Shown piece after piece: positions 34,669 through 36,377 of a stretch of DNA of 36,377 nt (its first letter is position 1; each line of letters starts with the position of its first letter). Both the position numbers and the translations under genes were made by a program. The stretch is taken from the NCBI GenBank assembly GCA_944392515.1, contig CALXWV010000011.1, positions 1 to 36,377 on the forward strand. Reading direction: 5' to 3'. Source of the DNA: an uncultured Clostridia bacterium (GTDB taxonomy: Bacteria > Bacillota > Clostridia > TANB77 > CAG-508). The notes beneath the pieces were generated by a model, which made no database searches, was not told the DNA's origin, and saw only the letters and a program-made list of their open reading frames with translations.

Positions 34669-34686
34669 CTTTTTTCAATAATATCC

Positions 34687-35622
34687 TCACTTTAATTTAA
34701 ATCTATTTTTAATATTTTTATTATCATACATTTTAAAAATATAAGCAAATATTCCTTTATATATAGTTATAAATTTCATTCCTTTAAATTTATTATTTTT
34801 GTATAGAATCTTACAGGATAATATTACATCTTCTAATAAAGTCTTTACAACCCCCTTTATTCCTCGATAAAGCTTTGCATTTATCAAGTTATTTCTAATC
34901 ATATAGAAATAATTCTTTATTCTATCACTGTTATCTTCATTAATTAATGTTAAATTTCTTGCATTTTTTCTCTTGTGTAATACTTTACTTTTACCAACGA
35001 AATATGCTTTTCCAAAATATTTTGTTATTCTCCTAGTATATTCTGTGTCATCTCCCCATATAAAATATTCTTTGATTGGAAGTCCACATTTTTCTATTGC
35101 TCGTCTATTTATTAATAAAGATACAAATGTCGCCTGTTCTATTCTCACAATTCCATATTCCAAGTATCTATACCATCCTTGATAACCATTCTCGTCTAAA
35201 GAACTATCTATTTGCGGAACATTCATAGGCTCTCCATTTACCCCGTAAACTTCACTTGCTAAGAAACTAATTTCTTTATCTTCTATTTTCTTTAACATTT
35301 TTATTAGATTTTCTAAACAATCTTTATTTGGTATTGTATCATCATCCATTATCCATAGCCAGTCATAATTTTTATTATAAGCATATTTCATTCCTTCATA
35401 AAATCCACCAGCTCCACCTATATTTTTCTCTATTTTAATATATTTAATGCATTCATTATCTATATACCCTTTACTTAGTAAGTCCTCATATGTATTATCT
35501 GTTGAATTATTGTCTATAATTATAATTTTAGATACTTTAAATGTTTGCTCTAATATCGCATCTAAGCACTCCATTAATAATTTTTTTCTGTTATACGTTA
35601 CCACAATAGCTGCAACTCTCAT
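34687..35622 (-). CDS. family 2 glycosyltransferase (GlfT2/rhamnosyltransferase-like)
   Basis: 311 residues. Begins VAAIVVTYNRKKLLMECLDA, then IIIDNNSTDNTYE, NIGGAGGFYEGMKYA and WLWIMDDDTIP (the DxD site), and later FIWGDDTEYTRR. This set is typical of galactofuranosyl- and rhamnosyltransferases of the GT2 group, including GlfT2-like enzymes. The Lys-rich C-terminus (about 255-311) has no strong membrane helix. AGGAG lies 8 bases before the ATG, and the upstream GT4 gene ends 22 bases away. Donor sugar not determinable, although UDP-galactofuranose or dTDP-rhamnose are common for this pattern. Confidence 0.9.
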   Translation of the reverse strand: MRVAAIVVTYNRKKLLMECLDAILEQTFKVSKIIIIDNNSTDNTYEDLLSKGYIDNECIKYIKIEKNIGGAGGFYEGMKYAYNKNYDWLWIMDDDTIPNKDCLENLIKMLKKIEDKEISFLASEVYGVNGEPMNVPQIDSSLDENGYQGWYRYLEYGIVRIEQATFVSLLINRRAIEKCGLPIKEYFIWGDDTEYTRRITKYFGKAYFVGKSKVLHKRKNARNLTLINEDNSDRIKNYFYMIRNNLINAKLYRGIKGVVKTLLEDVILSCKILYKNNKFKGMKFITIYKGIFAYIFKMYDNKNIKNRFKLK

Positions 35623-35644
35623 AACTATTTCTCCTTATAAAATA

Positions 35645-36377
35645 TCATATTTTTTCAAATAAAGTTTCCCATTCCTTTTTATTTTTTTCCATAGAAAAAA
35701 ATTGTATTCTCTTTAGAGATTTTTTAGAATATTCTTTTCTTTTTTCATTATTATTAAGTAATTCGATTATTGCTCTAGCTAATATTTTTTCTTTTTCTGT
35801 TAGCTTAGTATTTTCAATAATATTTTTATTTTTAACATCTTCACATACTGGAACTAATATTCCATATTCATCCTCTTCTATATCATTTATATGACCTTTA
35901 AGATTAGAATTAGGGGCTATTATTTCTCTTGGTCCATATTCGCAGTCAGTAGAAATAATTGGTAACCCACAAGCCATTGCCTCTAACAGTATATTTCCTA
36001 GTCCTTCAAACATTGATGAAAAAGTAAATATATCGGCTCTTTTTAAATATTTATATGGATTATCAAAGAAACCTAGTAAAATTACATCTTCCTCTAATTG
36101 CAATTCCTTTATTAAGTCTCTTAAATCTCTTTCTAGTTCTCCTTTTCCAAGAATTACTAATTTTGCAGCAGGAATTTTCTTTTTTACTTCTTTAAATGCT
36201 TTTATTAAATGTTTTTGACCTTTTTGATATGTAAGTCTGCCTACATTCATTATTATTTTTCCACTATTATTATTTAATAGCTCATATATTTTTTCATTTT
36301 CTATTTTCTCATTTGACATTTTTTGAATCTTCTCTATATCACAGGCATTATAAATCACCTCAATTTTTTCAGCATCT
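35645..36377 (-). CDS. family 4 glycosyltransferase (5' end beyond the window)
   Basis: The frame is open to the window edge and reads D-A-E-K-I-E-V-I-Y-N-A-C-D, a segment normally found in the middle of GT4 enzymes, so the true start lies upstream and the GTG at 36358 is internal. The visible part is the donor-binding half: NVGRLTYQKGQKHLIKAF, LVILGKGELE, LLGFFDNPYKYLK, and E-x7-E in FEGLGNILLEAMACGLP followed by STDCEYGPREII. Stop codon TGA at 35645. Cytoplasmic retaining glycosyltransferase; its product probably belongs to the same polysaccharide locus. Confidence 0.9.
   Translation of the reverse strand, partial: DAEKIEVIYNACDIEKIQKMSNEKIENEKIYELLNNNSGKIIMNVGRLTYQKGQKHLIKAFKEVKKKIPAAKLVILGKGELERDLRDLIKELQLEEDVILLGFFDNPYKYLKRADIFTFSSMFEGLGNILLEAMACGLPIISTDCEYGPREIIAPNSNLKGHINDIEEDEYGILVPVCEDVKNKNIIENTKLTEKEKILARAIIELLNNNEKRKEYSKKSLKRIQFFSMEKNKKEWETLFEKI

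Larger units (their letters stand above)
34265..34686. other. AT-rich region without a gene
   Basis: 422 bases between a GT2 gene and the dockerin gene, with no open frame I would defend. It contains a direct repeat (34649-34668), the 16-bp palindrome GATATATATATATATC (34528-34543), a hairpin (34408-34425) and a perfect 7-base inverted repeat TTACAAA...TTTGTAA (34323-34347). The promoter of the dockerin-cohesin-cpsCDB unit should lie here, but no -35/-10 pair stands out from the background. No clear terminator of the upstream gene was seen. Confidence 0.7.

Noticed and set aside
1-36377. CRISPR arrays, tRNA or rRNA genes, insertion sequences
   Set aside because: No regularly spaced repeats, no tRNA-like cloverleaf or rRNA segment, and no transposase or integrase frame were found on either strand.

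Overview
The window is very AT-rich, and every gene I can support lies on the minus strand, so transcription runs from high to low coordinates. The AT bias, AGGAG-type ribosome binding sites, Wzz/tyrosine-kinase/PHP-phosphatase module, TagO/WecA-type initiator, teichoic-acid-like ABC exporter and cohesin/dockerin domains point to a low-GC Gram-positive of the Clostridia, probably gut-associated. Most of the window is one large cell-surface polysaccharide locus, with two housekeeping genes (ruvB, polA) at its downstream end.

In transcription order: (1) 36377-34687, two glycosyltransferases, the first cut by the window edge, then about 420 bases of AT-rich DNA without a gene. (2) 34264-28248, a compact unit encoding a dockerin-bearing beta-helix protein, a membrane-anchored cohesin protein, and the CpsC/CpsD/CpsB module (Wzz-like adaptor, tyrosine kinase, PHP phosphatase). 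A good intrinsic terminator follows the last stop codon. (3) 28200-26402, a stretch that may be a decayed gene, then a single-gene unit with a perfect consensus promoter (TTGACA, 17 bases, TATAAT). It encodes a membrane-anchored protein with phage-fibre-like motifs and a possibly hypervariable C-terminal domain, and is closed by its own hairpin terminator. (4) 26325-18095, seven genes: six glycosyltransferases and one O-antigen ligase/polymerase-family membrane protein. (5) From a strong promoter at 18038-18066, overlapped at its -35 box by an inverted repeat, come an ABC ATPase and permease, a GT2-GT4 fusion enzyme, a GtrII-like membrane protein, three GT2 enzymes (two of them tandem GtrB-like paralogues), a GT-C membrane protein, a TagO/WecA-like initiating transferase, ruvB, an unknown membrane protein, a second GtrII-like protein and polA.

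Inferred scheme: the TagO/WecA homologue starts a chain on undecaprenyl phosphate, cytoplasmic GT2/GT4 enzymes extend it, the ABC transporter exports it, and the GtrB-like enzymes supply lipid-linked sugars to GtrII-like and GT-C membrane transferases that decorate the polymer outside. The CpsC/D/B module would regulate output. The most distinctive feature is the cohesin/dockerin pair transcribed with that regulator: it suggests that a beta-helix, possibly polysaccharide-active, protein is docked on the cell surface where the polymer emerges. A second point of interest is the self-contained surface-protein cassette at 26402-27934.
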